This document shows, piece by piece, positions 1 through 8,995 of a stretch of 64,000 bases of DNA. The notes beneath the pieces were generated by a model. The model was given only the letters and a program-made list of their open reading frames with translations, was not told where the DNA came from and ran no database searches. Each line of letters starts with the position of its first letter. Position 1 is the first letter of the stretch. Location of the stretch: positions 310,001 through 374,000 of the forward strand of contig NZ_JBPKAO010000002.1 of NCBI RefSeq assembly GCF_051216895.1. The letters run 5' to 3'. The DNA comes from Aquipuribacter sp051216895. Its GTDB lineage: Bacteria; Actinomycetota; Actinomycetes; Actinomycetales; JBBAYJ01. A program made the translations under genes and the position numbers.

Positions 1-759
1 GCGCAGCTGGTCGACGGCGAGTGGGTCGTCGACGGGGCCAAGAGCTACATCACGAACTCCGGCACCGAGCTGACCAGTGTGGTCACGGTGACCGCGCGCA
101 CGGGCACCCGCGAGGACGGCAGCGCCGAGATCAGCGCCATCACGATCCCGGCCGGCACCGAGGGGTTCGTGGTCGAGCAGGCGTACCGCAAGCTCGGCTG
201 GAACTCCTCCGACACCCACGGCCTGGCCTTCAAGGGCTGCCGCGTGCCCGAGGACCACCTGCTCGGCGAGCGGGGGGCGGGGTTCAAGCAGTTCCTCGCC
301 ATCCTCGACGACGGCCGGATCGCCATCAGCGCCCTGGCGCTCGGGTCCGCCCGCGCCTGCCTGGACCTGGCGACCGAGTACGCGAAGACCCGCGTCGCCT
401 TCGGCTCGCCCATCGGTCGCAACCAGGGTGTCGCCTTCCCGCTGGCGGACCTGTCGGTGGCGGTCGAGGCAGGCCACCTGCTGACCTACCGGGCCGCGTG
501 GCTCAAGGACGAGCAGAGCGCCGGCCGCGCCACGGCCAAGCAGGTCAAGGCCGCTGCGGCCAAGGCCAAGCTGTACACCTCGACCGTGGCGATGGACGCC
601 GCGCGGGTCGCGACCCAGGTGTTCGGCGGCGCAGGCTTCATGGAGGAGTACCCGGTGGCCAGGTTCTACCGCGACGCCAAGATCCTCGAGATCGGGGAGG
701 GCACCAGCGAGGTCCAGCGCCTCGTGCTGGCCCGCGGCCTCGGCCTCCCCGTGGCATGA
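1..759 (+). CDS. Acyl-CoA dehydrogenase, C-terminal part (5' end outside window)
   Basis: The reading frame is open from the first base, so the gene starts upstream; 252 codons are visible. Acyl-CoA dehydrogenases are FAD flavoenzymes that make the alpha-beta double bond of acyl-CoA. The visible part begins in the middle beta domain (SYITNSG near residue 15) and contains the whole C-terminal helical domain. The QVFGGAGF motif and the ending GEGTSEVQR carry the family's flavin- and substrate-binding signatures, and the Glu of GEGTSEVQR is the usual catalytic-base position. The stop codon overlaps the next start (ATGA), so it is translationally coupled to the carboxylase beta subunit. Such a pairing is typical of branched-chain or odd-chain acyl-CoA catabolism; the actual substrate cannot be read from sequence. 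Confidence 0.93.
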   Translation, partial: AQLVDGEWVVDGAKSYITNSGTELTSVVTVTARTGTREDGSAEISAITIPAGTEGFVVEQAYRKLGWNSSDTHGLAFKGCRVPEDHLLGERGAGFKQFLAILDDGRIAISALALGSARACLDLATEYAKTRVAFGSPIGRNQGVAFPLADLSVAVEAGHLLTYRAAWLKDEQSAGRATAKQVKAAAAKAKLYTSTVAMDAARVATQVFGGAGFMEEYPVARFYRDAKILEIGEGTSEVQRLVLARGLGLPVA

Positions 760-2357
760 GCGGGGGACACGACCGCCCGACCACCCCGCCGGCCCTCGTC
801 CCCGTGGCCGGCTTCTCCGACTGGCTCGCCCAGGCCGACGCGGCGACCGCCGCCCCCGACGACAAGGGGGCGGCGCGCCTGGCCGCGGCGGGCAAGCTCG
901 CCGTCCGCGAACGGGTCGACCTGCTGTGCGACGCCGGGTCGTTCGTCGAGGACGGGCGGCTGGCCAACGCGGTCGCCACGGTGGCCGAGCGCGAGGCGGG
1001 CGGCAGCGGTCTGCCCGCCGACGGCGTGGTCACCGGGCGCGGCGCGGTCGACGGCCGTCCCGTGGTCGTGGTGGCCAACGACCCCACGGTCAAGGCGGGG
1101 TCCTGGGGCGCGAGGACCGTGGAGAAGATGGTCCGCGCCACGGAGACCGCGCTGCGCGAGGAGCTGCCGATCGTCTGGCTGGTCGACTCCGCCGGGGCCC
1201 GCATCACCGACCAGGTCGAGCTGTTCCCGGGCCGGCGCGGCGCGGGTCGGATCTTCCACAACCAGGTGGCCCTGTCCGGCCGGGTGCCCCAGGTCTGCTG
1301 CCTGTTCGGTCCGTCCGCGGCGGGCGGGGCGTACGTGCCGTCGTTCTGCGACATCGTGATCATGGTCGAGGGCAACGCCAGCATGTACCTGGGCTCGCCC
1401 CGGATGGCCGAGATGGTCGTCGGTGAGAAGGTGGACCTGGAGCAGATGGGCGGCGCCCGGATGCACTGCACGGTGTCCGGGTGCGGCGACGTGCTCGCCT
1501 CCGACGACGCCGACGCCGTCGAGCAGGCCCGCCTGTACCTGTCCTACCTCCCTCGCACCTGGCGCGAGGACCCGCCCACCTACGCCCCCGAGCCGCCGGT
1601 GCGCCCGCTCGTGACCGGGGACGTGCCGGCGCGGGAGTCCGAGCCGTTCGACGTGCACGGCGTCATCGACGCGCTCGTCGACGGGGACAGCTTCTTCGAG
1701 GTGAAGCAGCTGTTCGCCCCCGAGCTCGTCGTCGGGTTCGGACGGCTCGAGGGCCGGAGCGTCGGCATCGTGGCCAACAACAGCGCCGTCAAGGGCGGGG
1801 TGCTGTTCGGCGACAGCGCCGACAAGGCGGCGCGCTTCATCCTGCTGTGCGACGCGTTCAACGTGCCGCTGGTCTACCTGGCCGACGTCCCCGGCTTCAT
1901 GATCGGCAGCGACGTCGAACGCGCCGGCATCATCCGCCACGGCGCCAAGATGGTGGCGGCGGTGTCCGAGGCGACGGTGCCGCAGGTCAGCGTGGTGCTG
2001 CGCAAGGCCTACGGGGCCGGGCTGTACGCCATGGCCGGGCCGGGGTTCGCCCCCAACGCCTGCGTCGCGCTGCCGACGGCGGCCATCGCCGTGATGGGCC
2101 CGGAGGCCGCGGTCAACGCCGTGTACGCCAACCGGATCGCGGCCATCGAGGACGAGGCGGAGCGCGAGGCCTTCGTCGCCCGCAAGCGGGCGGAGTACCT
2201 GGCCGACGTCGACCTGCGCCGGCTCGCGTCCGACCTGGTCATCGACGCCGTGGTGCAGCCGGAGGACCTGCGCGACGACCTGGTCCGGCGGCTGCGGTAC
2301 GCCTCGCGGACCCGACGGGAGTTCTCGGACCGTCGCCACGCCGTCTGGCCGGTCTGA
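756..2357 (+). CDS. Acyl-CoA carboxylase, carboxyltransferase (beta) subunit
   Basis: A 533-residue biotin-dependent carboxylase beta subunit that moves carboxylate from carboxybiotin to an acyl-CoA. The start ATG lies in the ATGA overlap with the dehydrogenase. Both crotonase-like halves are present: the N half with the oxyanion-hole region GPSAAGGAYVPSF, and the C half with FGDSADKAARFI, DVPGFMIGSDVERAG and KAYGAGLYAM. It diverges clearly from the second beta subunit in this window (11887-13533), so it is probably a different substrate class, such as the AccD1/AccD2-like enzymes found beside acyl-CoA dehydrogenases. The biotinylated alpha subunit is not in the window and may lie upstream. 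Substrate unassigned. Confidence 0.9.
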   Translation: MSGGHDRPTTPPALVPVAGFSDWLAQADAATAAPDDKGAARLAAAGKLAVRERVDLLCDAGSFVEDGRLANAVATVAEREAGGSGLPADGVVTGRGAVDGRPVVVVANDPTVKAGSWGARTVEKMVRATETALREELPIVWLVDSAGARITDQVELFPGRRGAGRIFHNQVALSGRVPQVCCLFGPSAAGGAYVPSFCDIVIMVEGNASMYLGSPRMAEMVVGEKVDLEQMGGARMHCTVSGCGDVLASDDADAVEQARLYLSYLPRTWREDPPTYAPEPPVRPLVTGDVPARESEPFDVHGVIDALVDGDSFFEVKQLFAPELVVGFGRLEGRSVGIVANNSAVKGGVLFGDSADKAARFILLCDAFNVPLVYLADVPGFMIGSDVERAGIIRHGAKMVAAVSEATVPQVSVVLRKAYGAGLYAMAGPGFAPNACVALPTAAIAVMGPEAAVNAVYANRIAAIEDEAEREAFVARKRAEYLADVDLRRLASDLVIDAVVQPEDLRDDLVRRLRYASRTRREFSDRRHAVWPV

Positions 2358-2431
2358 GGGCGGTCAGCCGGCCGCGGCGTAGGTCGGCGCCCCCGCCCAT
2401 GACTTCCGGGCGTGCCTGCGGTGGGGACCGC

Positions 2432-2627
2432 ATGACGTTCTCGTACGTGCTCGCCGGCTCGGTCGTCTCCGACCTGGCCACCGCCGCACCCCGGTACCTG
2501 TCGCTGTTCGGCCGCCCGAGTGGCGGGTGCGGGCCTGGACCACGATGGCCCTGAGCCCGGGGGCGGGGCCCGTCTGCTCCGGCTGGTCGACCCCGACGGC
2601 AACAGCGCCGTCCTGCTGGGGGCGTAG
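2432..2627 (+). pseudogene. Remnant of a VOC (glyoxalase/bleomycin-resistance fold) protein
   Basis: The 309-base gap between the carboxylase and the HNH gene holds only this. From ATG 2432 one frame reads MTFSYVLAGSVVSDLATAAP and continues to LFGRP, a typical VOC N terminus. From about 2559 a different frame reads GGARLLRLVDPDGNSAVLLG and stops at TAG 2625, a typical VOC C terminus (VDPDGN). The two pieces are in different frames and only about 65 codons span what normally takes about 115-120, so the middle is deleted and the frame broken. I call it a decayed gene. No other gene is visible in the gap. Confidence 0.65.
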
Positions 2628-2666
2628 CGGCAGGCCGGAGCGGTGATCGGGGAGGGCTCGCGTCGC

Positions 2667-4145
2667 TCAGGCTGCGCGGCGGGTGCGTCGGGCGCGCTGG
2701 TGCCAGGCGGGTCTGGGTTGTCGTAGCGGGTCGACGAAGCGTGGCGGTGTGACCCAGACCTGGCCCTCGTGGTCCACCGAGACGGCCCAAGTGCCGGCGT
2801 GGACGGCAGTGTGGTGCGCCGGGCACATGAGGCAGAGGTTGCCGACGTCGGTGGGGCCGCCGTCCGCCCAGTGGGTGACGTGGTGGGCGTCGCAGGTGGT
2901 GGGTGGGGCGGTGCAGCCGGGGATGACGCAGCCACCGTCGCGGACGGCGAGGGCGCGGCGCTGGGCGAGGGTGGCGAGCCGGACGGCGCGTCCGAGGTCG
3001 AGGGGGGCCTCGGCGGGGGACAGGAGCACGCGTTGCAGGACGGCGTCGCAGGCGAGGGTCCTCGCGGCCCAGGTCGGGATGGGGCCGCCGCCCTCGATCT
3101 CGGGGAGACCGACGAGGGCGGGGCCGTCGTCCTGCGTGCCGGGGCGGAAGGCCTGCTGTCGGTGCTGCTGGGTCTGCTCCAGCTGTTGGAGCTGGTCCAG
3201 GGTCAGGGTGAGGACGACGCGGGGTCGTTCGCCGCGGTGCGGTGCTTCGACGCCGAGGGCGACCTGGAGGAGGTGTCCGAGGGCGTCGGCACGGCGCTGG
3301 CGGGGTTGGCGGCGGTCGGGTTGCCCGGGGGCGGCGCAGTCCGCGCCCCAGCCGTCGGTCTGCTCGCCGCGGAGCAGGCCCAGGTCGGGGTTCTCGCCCG
3401 TGGTGGTGCCGGCGGTGTCGGGCGCGGACCAGCGTTGCAGGGCGGTGCGTAGGGCGGCGCCGGTGACGGGGTCGAGCTGGAACTTGCCGGTGGTCATGCC
3501 GGTGGCGTCGGTGGTGAGGTCGAGGAAGCGTCGTTCGAAGGACCTCTCGTCGAGGCGGTCTGCGCGGTCGGGGACCAGGGATGCGAGCAGGTGCTTGGCG
3601 GCGACGTCCACGTCGGTGGGTGTGCCGCCCCCGGCGGCGAGCAGCAGGTAGGAGACGGCTTCCTCGGCGAAGCCGGGCTGCTTCTGGACGGTGGTGGGGA
3701 TCGTGTCGAGGCAGCGGACGGCGGCGTCGACGTGGTGGCGGGACACGGTGCCCCGGGCCAGCAGGACCCCGAACGGGTGCAGGGGCGCCTCCGGTGCGGT
3801 GGCGCGGGCGGCGGCGACGTCCTGGCGGGCCTGCCCGGCGCTCAACAGGCACGCGGTGCGGAGGAACCCCTCGGGCGTGGTGGCGACGGGGGAGGCCTCG
3901 GCCACGCCGCGGGTGTCGACCTCACGGACCAGGCGCAGGTGGGTCTCCTCCAGCGCGGCCCGGACCCGCGCGAGGTCACCCACTGCGGCCAGCACGGTCC
4001 GGTCCGTGCTCTGCCAGACGACGTCGTCGCCGAGCTGGGACCGCAGGTGCGACACGGCGTCCCTGACGGCCTCGATCGCCTGCAGCAGCGGCGGGTCGGA
4101 GACGTCCGTCCGGTCGTCTGCTGCCTCGCCGGCCCCCCAGGTCAT
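2667..4145 (-). CDS. HNH endonuclease-signature protein of the DUF222 / 13E12-repeat family
   Basis: A 492-residue protein. The N-terminal two-thirds matches the actinobacterial DUF222 family (helical; REP13E12 proteins in mycobacteria). The C-terminal HNH motif runs from GGCVIPGCTAPPTTCDAHHV through HWADGGPTDVGNLCLMCPAH, with paired Cys residues and the His-His/Asn/His-His set expected of a metal-dependent nuclease. Family members are often multicopy and DNA-damage inducible, but their biochemical role is poorly defined. The ATG at 4145 is supported by a TAGACT box six bases upstream, suggesting a leaderless mRNA, and a perfect LexA-type palindrome abuts that box. Stands alone; the downstream gap is 309 bases. 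Confidence 0.85.
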   Translation of the reverse strand: MTWGAGEAADDRTDVSDPPLLQAIEAVRDAVSHLRSQLGDDVVWQSTDRTVLAAVGDLARVRAALEETHLRLVREVDTRGVAEASPVATTPEGFLRTACLLSAGQARQDVAAARATAPEAPLHPFGVLLARGTVSRHHVDAAVRCLDTIPTTVQKQPGFAEEAVSYLLLAAGGGTPTDVDVAAKHLLASLVPDRADRLDERSFERRFLDLTTDATGMTTGKFQLDPVTGAALRTALQRWSAPDTAGTTTGENPDLGLLRGEQTDGWGADCAAPGQPDRRQPRQRRADALGHLLQVALGVEAPHRGERPRVVLTLTLDQLQQLEQTQQHRQQAFRPGTQDDGPALVGLPEIEGGGPIPTWAARTLACDAVLQRVLLSPAEAPLDLGRAVRLATLAQRRALAVRDGGCVIPGCTAPPTTCDAHHVTHWADGGPTDVGNLCLMCPAHHTAVHAGTWAVSVDHEGQVWVTPPRFVDPLRQPRPAWHQRARRTRRAA

Positions 4146-4157
4146 GCCGGCAGTCTA

Positions 4158-4173
4158 TCGAACAGGTGTTCGA
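4158..4173 (-). promoter_or_regulatory. LexA-binding SOS box over the HNH gene promoter
   Basis: The sequence is TCGAAC-AGGT-GTTCGA, a perfect match to the actinobacterial LexA consensus TCGAAC-N4-GTTCGA. On the minus strand it ends directly at the putative -10 box TAGACT (4157 down to 4152), which is six bases before the HNH start codon. LexA bound here would occlude RNA polymerase, so the HNH gene should be SOS-induced. The palindrome and spacing are seen directly; the regulation is inferred. Confidence 0.88.
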
Positions 4174-4204
4174 GCCACAACCCCTGACCAGCAGGTTCCC
4201 GAGG

Positions 4205-6376
4205 CTATCGACGTCCCTGCACCACGGCCTCGAGCTCGTCCGACGTGGCGGTCATGCCCGTCGCGGCCCGGGCGACCTCGTCGGAGACCTGGGTGGTCCG
4301 CACGGCCAGGTCGGCCACGGCGTCCACCTCGGCCGCGATCCGGTCGGACGCGTGCGCGATGCGCGCGGCGGCCTCGGCGACATGGGCCATGGCGGTGGAC
4401 TGCTCGGACAGGGCGGCGTCCACGGCCCGCTGGCTGTCGCTGAGCTCGTGCGTCCCCTCGGCCTGCTCGTGCGTGGCGGACGTGATGACCTGCTGCAGCT
4501 CGCGGATCCGGCCGACGGTCTCCTGGATGCGGGCCATGGAGTCCTTGGCCTCGAGCATCTCGGCCCGCATCGCCTCGACGCTGCTCTGGATGCTCAGGCT
4601 GGCCGAGCCCGACTGCTCGGCGAGCTGCTTGACGTCGGTGGCGACGACGGCGAACCCGCGGCCTGCCTCACCGGCCCGGGCGGCCTCGATACCGGCGTTC
4701 AGGGCCAGCAGCTTGGTCTGGGCGGCGATGCCGGAGATCGCGTCGACGCTGGCCGCCACCTGGTCCCCGGCGCGGTCGAGCCGGTCGACGACCTCGCTGG
4801 TGGCGCGGGCGGCGGCGTCTGCCGCCTCGGCGATCGTGCTGACCTCCACCGCGGAGCGGCGGACCTCCTCGACGTTGCTCGACAGGCGTCGGACCACGTC
4901 GGCCAGCGGGGTGCGGGCGCGGGTGATCTCGGCGTTGGCGCTGGTGAGCTCCTCGACGGCAGCCGCGGTGGCCTCGGCGTCGCCGCGCACCTCGCCCGCG
5001 GAGCCGGACACGGTACGGGCCCGGTCGGCGGTGTCCCGGGCGGCCCCGGCCAGGTCGCGGCTGGCCCCGGTCATGCCGCCGCGGTGAGGCGCGCCGGCAG
5101 CCGCGGCCCGACCGGCCGCGCCGTCCTCCCCGTGGGCCAGGCGAGCCACGGCACGGGCCGCCTCGGCGACCGGGCGGGTGGCGCGGCCGGCCAGGTGGGC
5201 GCCCACGCCGACGGCCACCAACGCCGACACCAGGGCGGCCAGCGCGACGGCGACGAACGTCTGCCGCTGGACGGCCGCGAGGCGCTGCGCCGTGGCCGCG
5301 AAGTCGTCGTGGCTGACGACGCTGACCACGGTCCAGTCCCACGGCTCGTAGTAGGAGTACCCCACGGTCACGGTCTCGGTCGCGTCGGCGGCGGCCTCGG
5401 CGGGCCGTTCGAGCGTCACCACACCGGCCTCGCCCGGCTCCAGCCCGGGGGCCTGCTCGAGCACGGGGGCCAGCCAGGGGCGGCCGTCGGCGTCGAGCTC
5501 CGACTCCAGCGCCGACGTCCCGACGAGCGCGGTGTCCGCGGCCAGGTCGTAGACCCCGGCCCGCGTCCCGGCCGTCCCGACGACGAACGTCTCGCCCTGC
5601 TCGCCCAGGGCCGCGGACAGGACGGCGTCGGACAGCTCGGGCACCGCCTGCTGCTGGATGCCGACGTACAGCGCACCCACGACCTCGCCGTCCTGGAGGA
5701 TCGGCTGGTACGCGGACTCGAACCACGCGTTCACCACGAAGGCGTTGCCGAGGTAGGTCTCACCGCCCAGCAGGGACGCCACGACGGCGTTGGGTGCGCC
5801 GTCCGCGCCGACGGCGGGGATGTAGGTCCCGATGGCGCGCGTGTCGTCCGCGGTGCGCACGCTGGTGGCCACCCGCAGCATGTCGCCCTCGTCGTTCATC
5901 CGCTGGAACACCGTGACGGTGGCGCCGGTCAGGTCGAACACGTCGTCGATCAGCGGCACCCGGTCGTCGAAGCTGGTCGTGGCCTGCAGCCACGTGTCAC
6001 CCAGGAGCAGCTGGGGCAGCTCGACCGCGGTCTCCTCCCGCGACAGCTGGTCGACCGCCGTCCACGGCACCGGCGTGGTCCCGATGCTGACGCCGCCGGA
6101 GCGGGCCAGCTGGTCGTCGGCGACACCGAGCGCCGTCCCGATCTCGCCGCTGGTCTTGCGACCGACCGCGCTGACCGTGCCGTACAGGGCCTCCGCGCTG
6201 GCCTGCGCGCGCTCGACGATGAAGGCCTCGCCCTCCTGGACGGCGACGTCGGACGCCCTCGCGGACTGCGTGACGGTCACCGCCGCCACGGAACCGGTCG
6301 ACACCGCCACCGACACCAGGCAGATGACGACGACACGGGAGCGGAGGGAACGACGACGGGCGGGTCGGGAGGCCAT
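4205..6376 (-). CDS. Methyl-accepting chemotaxis protein with a Cache sensor domain
   Basis: A 723-residue receptor. Residues 1-35 are a basic leader and first membrane helix. A periplasmic-side Cache region follows (about 40-330; VTVFQRMNDEGDMLR is typical of Cache_3-Cache_2), then a second helix (VAVALAALVSALVAVGVGAH), a short HAMP-like stretch (ATRPVAEAARAVARL) and a coiled-coil signalling domain. The hairpin tip reads QTKLLALNAGIEAARAGEAG, then GRGFAVVATDVKQLAEQS, close to the MCP consensus that binds CheA and CheW. I chose ATG 6376 over the upstream in-frame 6433 because it starts the basic leader and does not overlap maf. No che or fla genes are in the window; the receptor implies motility or a chemosensory array elsewhere. 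Confidence 0.88.
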   Translation of the reverse strand: MASRPARRRSLRSRVVVICLVSVAVSTGSVAAVTVTQSARASDVAVQEGEAFIVERAQASAEALYGTVSAVGRKTSGEIGTALGVADDQLARSGGVSIGTTPVPWTAVDQLSREETAVELPQLLLGDTWLQATTSFDDRVPLIDDVFDLTGATVTVFQRMNDEGDMLRVATSVRTADDTRAIGTYIPAVGADGAPNAVVASLLGGETYLGNAFVVNAWFESAYQPILQDGEVVGALYVGIQQQAVPELSDAVLSAALGEQGETFVVGTAGTRAGVYDLAADTALVGTSALESELDADGRPWLAPVLEQAPGLEPGEAGVVTLERPAEAAADATETVTVGYSYYEPWDWTVVSVVSHDDFAATAQRLAAVQRQTFVAVALAALVSALVAVGVGAHLAGRATRPVAEAARAVARLAHGEDGAAGRAAAAGAPHRGGMTGASRDLAGAARDTADRARTVSGSAGEVRGDAEATAAAVEELTSANAEITRARTPLADVVRRLSSNVEEVRRSAVEVSTIAEAADAAARATSEVVDRLDRAGDQVAASVDAISGIAAQTKLLALNAGIEAARAGEAGRGFAVVATDVKQLAEQSGSASLSIQSSVEAMRAEMLEAKDSMARIQETVGRIRELQQVITSATHEQAEGTHELSDSQRAVDAALSEQSTAMAHVAEAAARIAHASDRIAAEVDAVADLAVRTTQVSDEVARAATGMTATSDELEAVVQGRR

Positions 6377-6408
6377 TGCCCAGGGATCGGCCGAAGCGGA
6401 CCGGGACC

Positions 6409-7050
6409 TTAGACCGGCCCGTCCGCCTGCCACATGTCGCTCCAGCGGACGCCGACCTGGCCCAGCAGCCGACGCAGCGTGGGCAGCCCGACGCCCACCA
6501 CGGCGTGCGGGTCCCCTTCCACGCCGTCCACGTACGCGCCGCCAAGGCCGTCGAGCGTGAACGCGCCCGCGACCCGCAGCGGCTCGCCCGTGGCCACGTA
6601 CGCCTCGACCTCGTGGTCGTCGAGGTCGGCGAACCTGACCCCGGTGCTGCTGAGCTCGCCCACGCTCGCGCCGCTGCCGCCGTCCTCCGGTGCGCGGGTG
6701 TCGACCAGCCAGTGCCCCGTCCGCAGCACCCCCTGCCGCCCCCGCATCGCCCGCCAGCGGCGGACGGCGTCCGCGGCGTCCGAGGGACGTCCGTAGGCCA
6801 CGCCGTCCAGGTCGAGGACGGAGTCGCAGCCGAGGACGAGCACACCGTCGACGTGACGGGCCACGTCCTCCGCCTTGGCCCGGGCCAGCAGGATCGCCAC
6901 GTCGCTCGGGTCGTCGACCCCGTAGGCCGCGACGACGGCGTCCTCGTCGACCTCGCTCACCCGGACCTCGGGGGCGACGCCCGCCGCGCGCAGGGTGGCC
7001 AGGCGCGCGGGGGAGCGCGACGCCAGCAGCAGCGTCGGGGCCCCGCTCAC
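6409..7050 (-). CDS. maf: Maf family nucleotide pyrophosphatase
   Basis: 213 residues. Maf proteins hydrolyse non-canonical or modified nucleoside triphosphates (dTTP/UTP/m7GTP types) to the monophosphate. Seen: the N-terminal signature LASRSPARLATLRAAGV, the central GCDSVLDLDG where the catalytic Asp lies, and the C-terminal YVATGEPLRVAGAFTLDGLG followed by VEGDPHAVVGVGLPTL. The central MRGRQGVLRTGHW form is what actinobacterial members show. Start is GTG in a GTGA overlap with the DUF885 gene, so it is co-translated. Neighbourhood (accE then maf) matches the mycobacterial accD5-accE5-maf order with insertions. Confidence 0.92.
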   Translation of the reverse strand: MSGAPTLLLASRSPARLATLRAAGVAPEVRVSEVDEDAVVAAYGVDDPSDVAILLARAKAEDVARHVDGVLVLGCDSVLDLDGVAYGRPSDAADAVRRWRAMRGRQGVLRTGHWLVDTRAPEDGGSGASVGELSSTGVRFADLDDHEVEAYVATGEPLRVAGAFTLDGLGGAYVDGVEGDPHAVVGVGLPTLRRLLGQVGVRWSDMWQADGPV

Positions 7051-8753
7051 GCGCTCAGCGCCCGGCGCAGCGTGTCGAGGCCGACCGAGCCCAGGTCCAG
7101 GGCGCGGCGGTGCCAGGCGACCAGGTCGAACCCGGCGCCCTCGCGGGCCTGGGCCTCCTCGCGCAGCTGGAGCCAGACCCGCTCGCCGACCTTGTACGAG
7201 GGGGCCTGGCCGGGGTGGCCCAGGTAGCGGTCGAGCTCGAAGCGCAGCGTCGCCTCGGGCTCGGGCACGTTGGCACTGAGGTACGCCCACGCCTTGTCGT
7301 AGGTCCAGCTGCCGCCCCCGGCCGACGCCGGCGCCTCGAAGCCGCAGTGCACCCCGATGTCGAGCACGACGCGGACGGAGCGGAGCAGCTGCGAGGCGAC
7401 CAGGCCGAGCCGGTCGCCCGGGTCGTCGAGGTGGCCCAGCTCGGCCATCAGCTGCTCGGCGTACAGCGCCCACCCCTCGCCGTGGCCGGACACCCACACC
7501 CCCAGGCGGCGGTAGCGGTTGAGCTCGGCGCTGCGCAGCACCGTCTGCCCCAGCTGCAGGTGGTGCCCCGGGACGCCCTCGTGGTAGACGGTGGTCCGCT
7601 GCTGCCAGGTGCTGAACGAGGTCATGCCCTTGGGCACCGACCACCACATCGACCCCGCGCGCGACAGGTCCTCGCTGGGTGCGGTGTAGTACACGACGCC
7701 GGTGCTGGTCGGGGCGATGCGGCAGTCCAGGGTGCGGATGGCGTCAGGCACGTCGAAGTGCGTGCCGGCCAGGGCGGTCACCGCCTCGTCGGACGTCTGC
7801 TGCATCCAGTCGCGGAACGCGGCGGCGCCGTGCACCAGCCGGGCGGGGTCGCGCTCGAGCGCCTCCGCGGCCTCCTCGACCGTGGCCGCGCCCAGGGTTC
7901 GGGCGATGGCCGTCCCCTCGGCGCGCAGCCGCTCGACCTCGGCCACGCCCCAGGCGTAGGTCTCGCGGAGGTCGACCTCGGTGCCCAGGTAGTACTGCAG
8001 GCGCAGGGCGTACCGCTCCTCGCCGACGGCGTCGACGTCGGTCGCCGCGTCCAGCAGGTCCCCGCGCAGCGCGGCCGCCAGGTCGGCGTAGGCCTGCGAG
8101 GCGCCCACGGCGGCGGAGTCGAGCTCGTCGAGCAGCTCCTCGGGAAGGGGCTCGACGGCGTCCTCGACGGCGTCGGTGCTCCCCCCACCCACCCGGGCGC
8201 GGGTCGCCGTGGCGAGGAAGAAGCCCTCCGGTCCGACGTTGTCGTCGCACTGCGCGGCGCAGGCGAGGACCTGACGGCGGGCGGCGGGCCGGCCCTCCGC
8301 GGCCGAGGTGCGCAGCGCCGACAGGTAGCCGGCGACGGCGTCGGGCACCGCGCGGAGCCGTTCGGCGACCACGGCCCAGTCCGCGTCGTCGTCGGTCGGC
8401 ATCAGGTCGAACACCTCGCGGATGCCCTGCACCGGGGACCCGAGCACGTCCAGCGCCCGGGCGCGCTCACCGGTGGTCGCCATCCGGATCTCGACCTCGG
8501 CGCGCTCCCGCAGCACGTCGGCGGTCACCACGTCCGTCGCGTCGGTGGCCACCAGCCGGTCGAGGCGGCTCAGGACGTCGCGGAACAACGCCGTCCGCTC
8601 GGCGATGCCGGTGACCGAGTGGTCGGTCAGGCGGTGGTCGTGCCCGGCCAGCCCGGACTGGGTCGCGGACTCCGGGTCCAGGGCCGCGTACGCGTCGAGG
8701 AGCTCCTCGGCCAGGGTGTCGACGGGGGTCGGGGTACGGGTCGGGTCACTCAC
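7047..8753 (-). CDS. DUF885 family protein, probable zinc metallopeptidase
   Basis: 568 residues, the usual size for DUF885. The motif TVYHEGVPGHHLQLGQTVL supplies the HExxPGHH zinc-site signature of the family; HGEGWALYAEQLMAELG supplies the downstream acidic residues. No signal peptide or membrane helix is visible, so it is likely cytoplasmic. The start is GTG 8753, which overlaps the stop of accE (GTGA); an in-frame upstream start would run into accE. Its own stop overlaps maf. Some family members act on dipeptides or oligopeptides, but the substrate here is unknown. Confidence 0.85.
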   Translation of the reverse strand: MSDPTRTPTPVDTLAEELLDAYAALDPESATQSGLAGHDHRLTDHSVTGIAERTALFRDVLSRLDRLVATDATDVVTADVLRERAEVEIRMATTGERARALDVLGSPVQGIREVFDLMPTDDDADWAVVAERLRAVPDAVAGYLSALRTSAAEGRPAARRQVLACAAQCDDNVGPEGFFLATATRARVGGGSTDAVEDAVEPLPEELLDELDSAAVGASQAYADLAAALRGDLLDAATDVDAVGEERYALRLQYYLGTEVDLRETYAWGVAEVERLRAEGTAIARTLGAATVEEAAEALERDPARLVHGAAAFRDWMQQTSDEAVTALAGTHFDVPDAIRTLDCRIAPTSTGVVYYTAPSEDLSRAGSMWWSVPKGMTSFSTWQQRTTVYHEGVPGHHLQLGQTVLRSAELNRYRRLGVWVSGHGEGWALYAEQLMAELGHLDDPGDRLGLVASQLLRSVRVVLDIGVHCGFEAPASAGGGSWTYDKAWAYLSANVPEPEATLRFELDRYLGHPGQAPSYKVGERVWLQLREEAQAREGAGFDLVAWHRRALDLGSVGLDTLRRALSA

Positions 8754-8995
8754 CCGCGCAAGGTAGCCGACGTCCTGCCCCAGCCCCCGACGGGTGGGCC
8801 ACCGGCCCGGCGCACGAGGGTCGACGGTGCCCCCCACGTCCCGCGGGCCGGCCCGCCGCCCGGGCCGGCACCCTGCTGGGTACCGGCCCGGGCGAGCAGG
8901 ACGGACACGACCGCGGCCAGCTCGCCCGCGTCGGGCCGCCCGGAGACGACCTGCACCACGGGCGGCGAGACGTCGGAGGGGCTGCTCCCGGTCAC
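8750..8995 (-). CDS. accE: Acyl-CoA carboxylase epsilon subunit (AccE/PccE-like)
   Basis: An 81-residue protein. VVQVVSGRPDAGELAAVVSV followed by LLARAG matches the only conserved core of the epsilon subunits, which dock onto AccD5-type beta subunits and stabilise or activate actinobacterial acyl-CoA carboxylases. A low-complexity Gly/Pro linker precedes a tail with Trp (WGAPSTLVRR, GGWGRTSATLRG), as usual for these proteins. Start GTG 8995 overlaps the pspA stop (GTGA) and its own stop overlaps the DUF885 start (GTGA). Streptomyces PccE is also small. In mycobacteria accE5 directly follows accD5; here the probable partner (11887-13533) is separated by two genes. Confidence 0.82.
   Translation of the reverse strand: MTGSSPSDVSPPVVQVVSGRPDAGELAAVVSVLLARAGTQQGAGPGGGPARGTWGAPSTLVRRAGGPPVGGWGRTSATLRG

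Noticed and set aside
21..2357. Long ORF starting at base 21 in the carboxylase frame
   Set aside because: The first ~245 codons lie over the acyl-CoA dehydrogenase and are Arg/Gly-rich; the true start is the ATGA at 756.
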